Assembly: GCA_016858145.1 (NCBI GenBank)
Contig: JAEHOE010000108.1
Location: forward strand, 310,001-374,000
DNA from: Edaphochlamys debaryana
Taxonomy: Eukaryota; Chlorophyta; Chlorophyceae; Chlamydomonadales
Direction of reading: 5' to 3'
Length of the DNA stretch: 64,000 bases
Notes under the pieces: model-generated
Database searches by the model: none
Told to the model about the DNA's origin: nothing
What the model saw: only the letters and a program-made list of their open reading frames with translations
Shown: positions 12,601 through 22,531 of the stretch, piece by piece
Layout of the letters: each line of letters begins with the position of its first letter
Position numbering within the stretch: position 1 is the first letter of the stretch
Translations under genes and position numbers: made by a program

Positions 12601-15600
12601 GCCGGCGGCGCTGACGGCGCCAGGCGCCGTCAGCAGGCGCTCCGCCGCCGCCGACAGGAAGGCGTTGCCGCTGGCGCCCGCCGCACGCCCAGCACGCAGC
12701 TCACGCAGGGCGGCCGCCAGGGCGGGGACCTGGGCCGGCGAGGCCCGACGCAAGGCGTCCACCACGGCACGCTCCCACAGGTCGAGCCAGCGGTCCTGTG
12801 GGAGCAGGGAGGGTGGGCGGCGAGGGTGAGGCGAGTCGCGTCAAGAAGCGGAAGCGTCGCTGAGTCTTGGGCAGAAGAGGCGGGCTGAGGCGGGCTGCAG
12901 TGTACAAGCACACGTCTGGCTGGTGCTTTGCCCCACGTTCATCGTGTGTGCTACACCAATGAACAGTCTGAACAGACTGCATGGCCCCGCGGATACGGCT
13001 ACTGCGTACTGTGCCATTGTGCATGAAAACATCTGCGCTTGTACGGTCTCACCTCTGGCTTGTGACCCGCCGCCAGGAAGGCCCGAGCCAGGCCCAGCAG
13101 GCCCACCGGGCCCACCGCCGCCAACCCGCCGCTGCCGCTGCCGCCGCCAGTGCCGTACGTGCCCCGCTCCACCATCTCCAGCAGCACCGGCGGCACCGCC
13201 ACGCCGGCGGCGGCGCACGCCTGCACCGCCGCCGCCGCCGCCGCCAGCGCCTCAGGGCTGGTCGGCGGCGACGGCGGCGACGCAGCGGCGGCGGCGGCTG
13301 CCGCCGCCAGCACCTGCCGCGCCGCCTCCGCCGCGGCGGGGCCCAGCGGAGCAATGTGACCCGCTGCGATCAGGGCACGCGTGGCCGCCAGGCGGACCGG
13401 TGCTGACGGCGCCGCCGCCGCCGAATCCGAATCCGAAGCCTCCTCGTCGTCGCCGCTGGACGCCGCTGGCGAGGCGCCGCCGTCGGCGCCAGCGGCGGCA
13501 GTGGCGGCGGCGGCCTTGGCCAGCACGGCGCACGTGCGCTCCAGCACGCCCGGCGCGACCGTGCCGTCGAGTACGGCAATCATGGACGCGCCGGCGGCTG
13601 CCGTACTCGGATCCAGATCCGTCACGTTCTCCGTGACCAGCTTGCGGATCGCGCCCGCGAAGGCGCGCGAGGGCGGCAGGTGGAGTTCGTTGCAGACCGT
13701 TGCCAGGGCGATGTAGCTGGGCAGGAAGGCGACGCGGGCGGCGGCCAGGGCGTTGGGGCTGGAGAAACGGGCCATGATGCGGCCATGCATCTCCTGCGGA
13801 TGGCAGGGGACAGGACATGGACAGAATGGATGAGTCAGCGATGGCAGAGCCCAGCAAAGTGCGTAAGAACAGAGACGGCGACCCAGAGGACCAGGACCGG
13901 GTCTGTGTTAACCGTGTGACCGGTAGAGTCAGGGGCGACAAGCAAGAGCCAACCCACAACGCGTGATTGAAGCCCCCTCGCTGCAACCTCCCAGCCCAAG
14001 AGGGCTGCCTGCGGCCCCTCCACATCTCCACATCGGCCTATCGCGGAAAACCCCTCGTTCCCCTCCCGCCTACCCGGATCAGTGCCACCTCCCGCTTCTC
14101 CTCGTCCCCAGGGCGGGGGGCCTGAGGGTCCGCCGGCTTGCCCGCCGCCGCCGCCGCCGCCGCCGCCAGCGCCGCCGCCTGCGCCCGCTCCGCCGCCAGT
14201 CGGGCCAGGCGCGGCAGTTGCTGCGCCGCCAGTACGGCAGCCGAAGGGCTCAGGCGGTCGCCGTTCTGCTGGGAGTCGATCAGGGCCTTGAGATCCGCGG
14301 CCGTACGGCAGCGGCGCATGCGAGACTCGAGATCTTTGGAGGTGGGCACCTCCTTGGGCTCGGTGGCAAACACGGATGCGGCCCTGGGGGCCCCGACCGC
14401 ATCGGCCGGTGCCGCGGTCTCCCCGCGCGGGGCGTACCCCCTGCCAGCACCACCGCCGCCGCCGCGGCCGTTACCGTTGGCGGCCTCCGAGGCCGCGCCG
14501 CCGCCGCGGCCACCGCCTGACGCCGGCTGCGCCGCAAAGGTCTGCCGCTGCGGCCCTACGTAGCGCCCGCGGCCCTTGGGGGCCGCCGCAGCTGCGTCGG
14601 CAGCCGCCGCAGGCGGCTCCGAAACCGCCGGCGGCTGTACGGCAGCGGGAGCGGGCTGTACGGCAGCCGCGGAGGCTAACGTGGTGGCACGGGACTCCCT
14701 GGCGGCGAACAGTTCTGCCAGCTCCGAGGCGACGGCGGAGAGCTGCTGCACCCGGGCCTTCGCCTCCGCCACCGCCGCCGGCGTCGCTGCTGCCGCTGTT
14801 GTGGCGGCAGCCGGCGTCGGCGGCGGCGAGGCCGGGACTACAGGTGGGGCTGCCGCCGCTGGCTTCGGAGCTGGGGTGACCGCGGGGGGCACCTCGGCGA
14901 GGACGGAGGCAGGCGGCAGCGGGGCAGTGACCGGCACAGATGCAGCCTGCGCCGGGGCAGCCGGCACCGCCGTCTGCGGCGGCGGCGGCGGAGGAGGCGA
15001 CGGCGGCGCGGGGGCTGCGGCCTTGACGGGCTGAGCAGCGGGCGCCAGCGCCGGCGGAGCCACGACCGGCGCCGGCGGAGGCGGAGGAGGAGGCGAAGGA
15101 GGAGGAGCAGAGGCCGGGGCCGCGGGCTGCGCCAGCGCCGCCGCCATGCCCACAGGCGCCACCGCCACTGCCAGCGGCACCAGGGCCGCAGCCTGCGCCG
15201 CTGGCGCTGGGGCCGGGGCCTCCGGCGCCGCCAAAGGCGCTGGGGTAGCGGCGGCGGCTGGCGGCGCCGCCGCCTGCTGCTGCATGGCGCTCAGCTGCTG
15301 AGTCAGCGCGCCCACCTGGCCCGCCAGAGCAGCGTTCTGGGCCTGGGTGTTCGCCACCAGCGAGGCCATGTCCATGAGCTGTACGGCAGTACGGCAGGGC
15401 AGTTGCGGGGTCAGAGCAGGAGTGTGAGGTTGAGGGGAAAGGGAAGTGGGACGAGGCGGGTGCGAAGTGTGAGGCCGGGGGGCCAGCGTGCCCAGGCAAG
15501 ACCGAGGCCGGGGCACTTCAACTGAGCAACGGTGCAGTACGAGCGTGTGCGTGACGGTTAGAGCACTTAGTACAGTCGTACTGACCTGGCGCTGCAGTAC

Positions 15601-16118
15601 GGCCATCTGCTCCATCAGCAGCCGCTGGCTCAGGTCGCCGCCGGCGGGGGCGGCCGGGTAGGCGACGGGCGGCGGGTAGGGAGCAGAGCCTGGCGCCGCC
15701 GACGCACCGTTGACCGCACCGTTGACCGTTGAGCCGTTGTAGCCATTGGCAGTGGGAGCAGGCGCGGGCGCGAAGGCAGACGGGGGCGGCACGGAGGGTG
15801 GGGGCGGCGTGGGTCCAGAAGCTCCTGGGCCCTGCGCCGTGGGCGGCAGCGGGCTCGCGGCTGCTGCTACTCCTCGAAGCGTAGCCGCAGGCACCGGCCG
15901 TGGGGCAGCCGAGTGTGCCTACGGGGGTGGAGAACGGGGGCAGCAAGACGGGAAGTGGGGGCAGGTGGGGTTTCGCGGGCCGGGGGGTTGACAGCCACAA
16001 GGCTCGGTCAAGGCGTGGGCCGTGAGCTTCCCGGCCGCCGACCTTCCCCGCATTCCGAGACCACCCGTGCCGCGCACCGCACCTGCGCGACCGCATGTCG
16101 CTTGAGCGACTGCTGCAT
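3638..16118 (-). CDS. Giant OPR (octotricopeptide repeat) protein, probable organelle RNA factor
   Basis: Eighteen exons join in phase to about 2,979 residues: 16083-16118, 15586-15918, 14074-15378, 13053-13793, 10013-12795, 9212-9800, 8922-9065, 8258-8614, 7666-8070, 7299-7430, 6807-6992, 6546-6716, 6307-6422, 6052-6130, 5659-5817, 5166-5327, 4716-5018, 3638-4576. The start MQQSLKRHAVAQ followed by an Arg/Ala/Ser-rich stretch looks like an organelle transit peptide. Residues 125-560 are Pro/Ala-rich with a Gln-rich coiled segment and an RG-rich patch. From about 560 the chain is helical repeat. OPR signatures recur: ISPDA, PSAEW, ASPKWW, RPNVEW, APEW, EPQPQW and TPAPEW, spaced by Leu/Ala helices such as VDAVWAMTRLG. 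OPR proteins bind chloroplast or mitochondrial transcripts and control their splicing, stability or translation. The target RNA cannot be read from sequence. The tail carries STRFRRRKGPSA, duplicated at 17 kb. The intron after 6546 appears to use a GC donor. Confidence 0.87.
5531..5685 (-). repeat. Exon-edge duplication at the OPR exon 15 donor
   Basis: The exon end and donor at 5649-5685 (TEVLQAAE then GT) recur almost identically at 5531-5567 inside the following intron, 118 bp away. Confidence 0.85.
9127..9204. repeat. 21-bp tandem repeat, four copies, in an OPR intron
   Basis: The unit is ttgttgacccttcgagcata plus one base. The first copy is two bases shorter. The array runs up to the donor of the exon that ends at 9212, so it fills the start of that intron. 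Confidence 0.9.
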
Positions 16119-17039
16119 CGTTACGCTAGCCGCTCAGGCGCGGCGAAGTTGCAAGAGTGCCGGCACTACGCCGCCGGAGAGTCGCTGCGGGCCGCGCGGG
16201 CCAAGAGGGCGCTCCGGGACTGTGCAGGCTCGCTCTAGGCGTCCTTACGACAGCAAAGAAGCTTCTGTGGAGGCAAGCGGCGGGGTCGGCCTAGGGTTGC
16301 TTCCGCAATGGCCGCTGACCGCGCAAGTCCATCCCTCAGGGGCCAGAACTATGCTTAACGAAAGTGCCTGTATCCGAGAAGCTACGAAACGAGCTGCGAG
16401 AGCGCCCCGAGCCGGCCTCCATGCATGTTCATGTCTGCAATGCGGCGACCGGCGAGGCAGCTGCCTGCAGCGACCATCATTTAGCACCTCGTATTATACA
16501 GGCCATTATATGTGCTTCCTGCACCTACGGCGTACCGACTTGGTCCTCGCGGGCCGGGAAAGCATCCCCATCCGCAACACCCGCCGCCCGACCGCATCGT
16601 CAGGCTCTGTGACAGGGGATATGCTCGATATTCCACAAGCCTTTCCGTTCGCGCTTGTGTGCCGCCGCCTGTGCGTGTCGGCATGTCGGCATGTGCGCCC
16701 TGTCTTGGCGGCCTCGTCTTGGTGCTCCCCGCAGGAGAGTTTCGGTTCAATGGTCTCAAGCTTGCGTGCGCGCATCCGCCGCCCCCCAGCCTGCCCCCTT
16801 TGCCGCCTTGCTTGGGCTGCGCGAGAGCTGAGCGCCGGTCTGGAGCTGCCCAGCGGTTCCCAAGCCCCCAAACAGAGAGATAAACCTGTGTGTGGCGAGC
16901 CAGGTAGGCCTGGCGCATGGGCTGAGGAGGGCTGGCGGGTTCCGCTGCACCCTTGTGCGGCATGCCCTCAGCAGACGGTACTAAGAGCCGCAGCACCGGG
17001 GATGGGCAGCGCTTCAACCTGCCAGAGGTGGCGGCGGCG
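16119..17039. other. OPR 5' flank and intergenic
   Basis: The promoter region of the OPR gene and the gap to its inverted 3' copy. I see no convincing gene. An in-frame ATG on the plus strand at about 16953 leads into the duplicated segment, but nothing supports its use. Confidence 0.45.
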
Positions 17040-17515
17040 GCGGCTGGCGGGGGCGGGGATGGGGCTGTGGACGTGCCAAGCACGCGCTTCCGGCGGCGGA
17101 AGGGGCCTTCGGCGACGCAGGTGGTCTTTGGTTTTGCACGGCCCGAGGCAGGTGGTGGGCAGGGCAAGGACTCGATCGCGCAGCTCCTGACGCTGGTCCC
17201 TCAGTCGTCACGGCCGCCGCCGCCACGCGCCGGCGAGCGGCAGGCGAACCCGTCGGTCTCAGTCGCCGCCGCCGGGCCGTCGGAGGACCTGGCGGCCGCC
17301 GCCGCCGCCAACCTCGCCACCGCGTCGGCCTTCACCAGCGCTGGGGGACGCAGCCGCGGCCTGGATCCCGATGCCCCCACCACGTGGCGGGTTCTAAATT
17401 CGGAGCTGGAGGGCCAGGCCCCGCCGGGCCCGGGCGCGGGCCCCGCCGGGCCCAGCGGTCCGCTGCCGGTGGTGGAGCGGGAGCCCCGGAGGTGTTGGAG
17501 CCCTGAACCCTGAGC
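17040..17515 (+). pseudogene. Inverted duplicate of the OPR gene's last exon
   Basis: This plus-strand segment reads VDVPSTRFRRRKGPSA, FGFARPEAG, GKDSIAQLLTL, GERQANPSVS, AGPSEDLAAAA, GGRSRGLDP and TTWRVL in order, matching the OPR C-terminus at 3650-4080 on the minus strand. Homology runs past the parental stop into the 3' flank (gagccctga then gccacggaggg). The frame is open for about 150 codons with mostly conservative changes. It lies roughly 0.9 kb beyond the parent's start in opposite orientation. It has lost everything upstream of the tail, so it is best called a gene fragment. An open frame from 16953 to 17513 could still make a small protein, or antisense to parental mRNA if transcribed from the other side. 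Confidence 0.8.
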
Positions 17516-18120
17516 CACGGAGGGGTGGCGGTTGAGGGGTGGGATGATGGGAACCCGAGGACGGACTTTGGAGGGTGTCTAGCCTGTTTCCCGACTCCAG
17601 AGGGTTCGGCAGGAGTCGTCTGTGGCCACAATGAGGGGGCAGGGGTGCACGAGAGCGTCGTGGCAAGAAGCTTCATCGTATAGGTGAAGCAGCCGCGCAC
17701 GAGACGGGCATGCCGAGGAGCAGGGGTGCACTAGGGTGCTGGGTGCGGGCTACGGGGAGCTCGGAGCCGGAAGCGGGGGCGAAGTGGACGGCGTGGAGTC
17801 GCAGCATTGCGCAGACAGCGGTGGCAGTCGGTTAGGGAAGGATTGGGCTGTGGGCGTAGGACTGGTGAGGTTCGGGCGGGACTGCGGACCGAATAGGCGG
17901 TGGCCCTCGTGCTGTGACGGCCCCAACGGCCAACGCATGACCGAGCATGGCAGGGGTCGAGTGGGGGCGGGAAGAGGCAAGGGCCAGCGGACACGTTTGC
18001 CTTTGCGAAGGAAGACCATGGGCCGCTCCAGGATGCGATGGTCGAGGCAAGGATGCGAGGCCGCTCAAGCTTTCGGCGACTGGGGGTATCCTTCCGGCGA
18101 GGGGGGCAAGGGGCCTGGGT
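17516..18120. other. Intergenic
   Basis: GC-rich sequence with chance open frames only. No gene recognised. Confidence 0.4.
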
Positions 18121-19050
18121 CAGGGGGGGGGGCAGGAAGTGTAAAAAACTACACCACGCTTTAACTTTGGAGAGCTCGACAAGAGGAGTCCGCTCTCAGA
18201 ATGAAAATCGAGGTTCTAGGAAAAAAGTTATGAGCCCTCAAAGTTGGGGGGGGGAGGGGGGGGAGGGGGGTCCCGAACTTTTGTACAGCTCCCGTCCGAA
18301 CTTTTTGTACAGCGGCCCAAGGGCCCTTTCCTTGCGTAAACGTGTGTTATCAAGGAGAGGCTGAACCGTGGGTGTGCCTGAGCACCACAGACCATAGGGA
18401 TGGTGGTCGAAGGGTGGCTGCGGGTGCCACATGTCGGCATGTCCGCGCGTGGGACACGTCACGACCGGCACTGCCACCGCTGCTAGACGTCCGGGTGTAC
18501 TAATATGACCGTAGCTCATCATATAGGAGGTCTAGGGCATGAATAGCGCGGATGCAAGGTACCGGAGAGTGGTCCATGGACGCGGGGATGGTCAATGGAC
18601 AGGACCCAAGCCTCATCGACGCTTCCGGTTCACGCGCAAGGCAATAGCGCACACGAAGCGCAGCCGATTGGCACAAAAGTTGAGGGAAACGGGTGACATT
18701 ATGGCCATGTACGGCAGTGTGTGCAGTGTACGGCAAGGGGGGGGGGGGGGGGGGGCGGGGGGTCCGAACTTTTGTGGGGTGGTGTATGGAACTAATGTTT
18801 TTACCCCCCCCCCTGCCTGGGTAGAAGATGCAACAGAGCGCGGGCAGCGGGGGGAGCCCTGCTGCCCCGCTGCCCCAACCCACGCTAGGGCAGAAGCCGG
18901 GCATGCGGTAGGCTCTCAGTCAAGATTGGTCAGTCGGCCCCAGCGGTAGATTTCTCATAACAGCTGTGAGGGAGCTGTTCTCAGCTGTGACCTGTGAGCA
19001 GCCTCGTCACGGCAGTCTCGCAATGTGTGTACAAACATCGGTCACCGTAG
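18121..19050 (+). repeat. Dispersed repeat, copy A (inverted relative to 60868-61829)
   Basis: About 930 bp, closely similar to the reverse complement of 60868-61829. Shared landmarks are gcaggaagtgtaaaaaa near one end, the block around gaaaatcgaggttctagg, several long G runs, gtgggacacgtcacgac (with small differences), and tgtgtgtacaaacatcggtc near the other end. Flanking sequence differs beyond both ends. I find no terminal inverted repeats and no coding capacity. It ends about 270 bp before the Sld5 start codon, so it may supply promoter sequence. Confidence 0.88.
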
Positions 19051-19318
19051 CAAAGGGGCGATACTCTTACGCCGGCGCACGCTGGGGGACTATCTTTGCA
19101 GGGATGGAAAGGGATGGGTTGAAGGGGAGCGGGGGAACGGCCGAACCTGGGCCGAACGGACATGGGACGTCGTGCCAAGGGCTTGCCAAGCCCCTTTATC
19201 CGCCCAGTCCCATTCTCCCATATACGTAATTGCATCTGTACCAAACCCCACTGCTGAGCACCACAGAACCGCAAAGCCTTGCTGAGCACCCGCTCCCGCC
19301 AATTCAAGTGCTGCGATA

Positions 19319-21549
19319 ATGGCTGACGTTCTAGGGTCTCTCGGCCAAACCCAAGACCTGGGCGATGACTTAGACCAGGACGACTTCCAGCTCCTATCGA
19401 ATGTGAGCCTCGCGAGGGCTCCTCGGGTCCACAGCGAGAAATGCAGTGGAACCAAGCTGCGCTGGCTGTCCACCGCAGGCGCTACGAAACGAGCGCAACA
19501 CCCAGGACATTCTAGCATATAAACACGAGCTGGTGGAGAGGGTCCAGCAGCGGCTCGAGGAGCAGGTGCGCTGAGCTGCATGCAGTCTGCGGAGCGTAGC
19601 TTGCTTAGTCTAACGCGAAGCAAGTTGCAGATGGCTCGCGTGGAGACGTGGAAGGAGGCAGGGAAAAGCTCTCGTCCCGAGGAGGCGGACGTTGACTGGT
19701 CGGTGCCCATCCTCTGCTGCACACTCAACAACAACCGCTTCAGGTGTGGGGCGTAGCACGAGATGGCTGCATTTGAGGCCGTGCTCTTCTGCTGAGATAT
19801 TGTGTGGGGTGGCCTCCTGTGGGCAGCGAGAAGGGGGGGGCCCGTCGGGAAGGGCGGGTATGCGGCACGGCGCTTGAGGGCCGGCCGCCGCACCGGGCTG
19901 CAGCTAGCGCGGCGAAGCATCGGACAGACGTCGGCTGCAGCACACGAGCTCCACGAGCTGCCCACAATTCCTTCACAGATGGCTGCAGCATTTGCCCTTG
20001 GCCCTGACCCAGAGGCGTATAAGGGTGCCGTTCACGTGGCCCTCCGTGGTGCCCCAACAACCCGCGCACCCGCGCAGGTACCTGCTCAAAGCCTACTGGC
20101 GCGCGCGGTTGTCAAAGATCGAGCGCTACGCCACGCTCATCCTGGACAACGAGGAGCTGCAGCGAAAGTGAGCCGGGGCCGCCAAACGATCTGGGTCTGG
20201 GAAGCTGAGCACGACACGCAGGGGGGCTTGGTAGCCTGGGCACGCCTGGGAGTTCGCTAGCCTCCCGGGCTGGGTGACGGCCTGCCTCCAGGGGCGGCAT
20301 ATCTCTGTGCGTCTGGGGGGCTTGTTGCTAAGGCCAGCTCGCTAGCCTCCCGGCCGACCGTGCCTGCAGGCAGGTCTGGGGGACAGGCGCTGGGCATTTC
20401 TGTCCGAGCCCTTCCAAGCCGTGCCCCACGTCCCCATCCTGCACACGCTGTACCTCATAGCCCCGCCTCACCATACAGTTGCACGCAACTGCGTTCTGCT
20501 TGCTGCCCCTCCTTACCACACACAAGCCCGCTCCTTCACTCCCTGCCTGCCTACCTGCCCGGCGCGCAGCTGCTCGCCCAAGGAGCTCAACCACTGCCTG
20601 CAGTACTTCGTGGCGGTGGGCAAGTGCCTCAAGGAGGTGGTGCTGGCGCGGCTGCCGGAGGAGTTCCAGACGCTGGTGGGGGGCGGGGGGGGGGGGGCGG
20701 GAGGGGACATGCGTGTGTGTTTTTGGCACGGAGTCGGGGCGCGGCTGCCGGAGGAGTTCCAGAGGATGGTGGGGGCGGGGGTTGGGCGGAGATGTGCTCG
20801 GCCGTGGGAGTGGCAGCGTGGCCAAAGTACCTAGCATCAGCACAAGGCGCTGGGGTGCACTCAGGGAACCAACCTGTTGCTGAGCCCGTCCTTCCCCTCT
20901 TCCAGCCACAACACGTCTCTGGCCGGCCCCTGACTACACCTGGCTCTCCCCCGCTACACCCCGCTCACGCCCTTCCCCCCCACGCCCACGCCCTCCCCCC
21001 CCACCCGCCCCCAGGTCCAGGAGTCGCAGCTGACGGAGGCGCGGGACATGATCCCCGCCCCCCGCCTGGACCGCTGCGTGTTCGTACGGCTGCTGCAGGA
21101 CGCGGGGCACGTGGCCGTGGACGCAGAGTGGGTGGCGGTACAGCGTACGGCACACGTTGCGGGAGGAGGGCAGTACACCTGTGATCGGGCGTACAACCGC
21201 AAGAGTTGGCGGGACACGTACTTCTTGGGGTTCGTGGGGCTAGCACATGGAGATAACGCTGCGCTACGTAGGGGCATCGGGATGGTCAAGCGGCTCTGCC
21301 GAGCGCAAGGGGGCGAGGCAATGGAGAACGGGGCGGAGCATGACACGACGGAGCATGGCCCTCAGCAGGGAGTTACGGCCCCAAGCGTAGGTTGCCCAGT
21401 GCCCTTGACGTCGTCCGCGCCCTGCCCCCCACCCCTCCTTCCTCCCCAGGGGCCAGCAGCTGGTGGACATGAAGGCGGGCGACATCTACATTATCCAGTA
21501 CAAGCTCGTACAGCGTCTCGTACAGCAGGACATCGCCGTACTCATCTAA
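19319..21549 (+). CDS. SLD5: GINS complex subunit Sld5 (DNA replication)
   Basis: Seven exons, 19319-19402, 19479-19565, 19631-19743, 20078-20167, 20570-20675, 21015-21127 and 21450-21549, join in phase to 230 residues, close to the family's usual size of about 220. Sld5 is one of four GINS subunits that, with Cdc45 and Mcm2-7, form the replicative helicase in the nucleus. Visible family blocks are an acidic N-terminus (DLGDDLDQDDFQLL), the helix HELVERVQQRLEEQ, the core NNRFRYLLKAYWRARLSKIE, then SPKELNHCLQYF and ARLPEEFQ. The C-terminal domain has DRCVFVRLL, then GQQLVDMKAGDIYIIQYKLV and a typical ending QQDIAVLI. The intron after exon 5 contains a duplicated copy of that exon's end. Confidence 0.94.
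20646..20763 (+). repeat. Exon-edge duplication at the Sld5 exon 5 donor
   Basis: The 25 bases at 20646-20670 (coding ARLPEEFQ) recur exactly at 20739-20763 inside the next intron, 93 bp away, followed by a similar G-rich run. Confidence 0.92.
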
Positions 21550-22531
21550 CGGCTTTGCTGGGGAGTTGTAGTCGCGAGCTTGAGGGGTGTTGTGCTTCGC
21601 ACGAAGAGCGTGGTCGCAGGGGGTGCTGGCCATATTGGCCCCTGTGCGAAGAGTTACGAGGCAACAGGAGGAGGGGGAGGAGGAGGAGGCGCCAGGGTGC
21701 ACTGCGCCAGGGGACTCTGCCAGGGTGCAAGGTGCCGTGCGAGGCAGGAAACAGAGGAGGAGCACAGGAACAGCAGGAACAGGGCCGAGATGGCCGGAGT
21801 AATCTAGGGGGTTTGCTGGAGAGCTGCAGTCGCCGGCTTGGGCAGTGCTGCCCTTCGCTGCGGGAGTCTGGAATCAACCAGATAACCATTGAACAGACTG
21901 GTGGTGCTTGGCTGTGACGTGTGAGGGAGGAGGACGGTCGTCTAGGGGGCCGCAAAGGTGCAAGTTGCCGGGACTAGAGGGGGGCCGTGCAGGTGCAGGC
22001 ACGGCAGGAACAGCGGGGGAGCGGGGGGCTGGTTGGGGGCCTGGAGGAGGAGCCGAGGCGCATGCAAGAATCCTGCTGTGCAAGGCCTGTGCTGCTTGAG
22101 CGAGGCGGCGTCAGCTTCCGACACAGGAGTAAGTCTGCGTTTGTCACGTCTATGTCGAGGGAGACATGGAGCGGGGATTCACGCTTTCATAACATGTAGG
22201 CTGGGAGGCCCGTGTAACGCCGCCGCTTGGCAGGAGACCGCGAGCTGCGAGAATGGGCAAGAAGCTGGAAGCGAGCGGCTTCAGGTGCGGAGGTAAGTTT
22301 GCGGGCTCCCGCGAAGTGCATTGTGTTTTCGCAGGCGCGTGCCGTTTCGCGAAGTACACATTGGGGCCGCGTGTTTCTTCAAGCGAGTTGCAGCTCAACC
22401 CAAGACCACAGTTCACTTATTTGAGCTGCGCTAACGTTCCGCTTCCGCAAGGCAGGAAAAGCCAAGTACCAAACAAGTGTTGACCTTCCCGCCGACATAT
22501 CTGTACACTCAATTTGCATAGCGCTGGAGCT
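21550..22531. other. Intergenic between Sld5 and the ankyrin gene
   Basis: Sequence just past the Sld5 stop (about 21545-21600) has a diverged copy at about 21800-21860, sharing tttgctgg and agtcgc blocks. A TGTAA at 22213-22217 is a candidate Sld5 poly(A) signal. No gene recognised. Confidence 0.45.

Noticed and set aside
10145..12888. Long open frames on the strand or frame opposite the OPR repeats (for example 10891-12888 +)
   Set aside because: They mirror the extreme GC3 and Ala-rich coding of the true minus-strand exon and show Arg/Gly-rich nonsense with no family motif.
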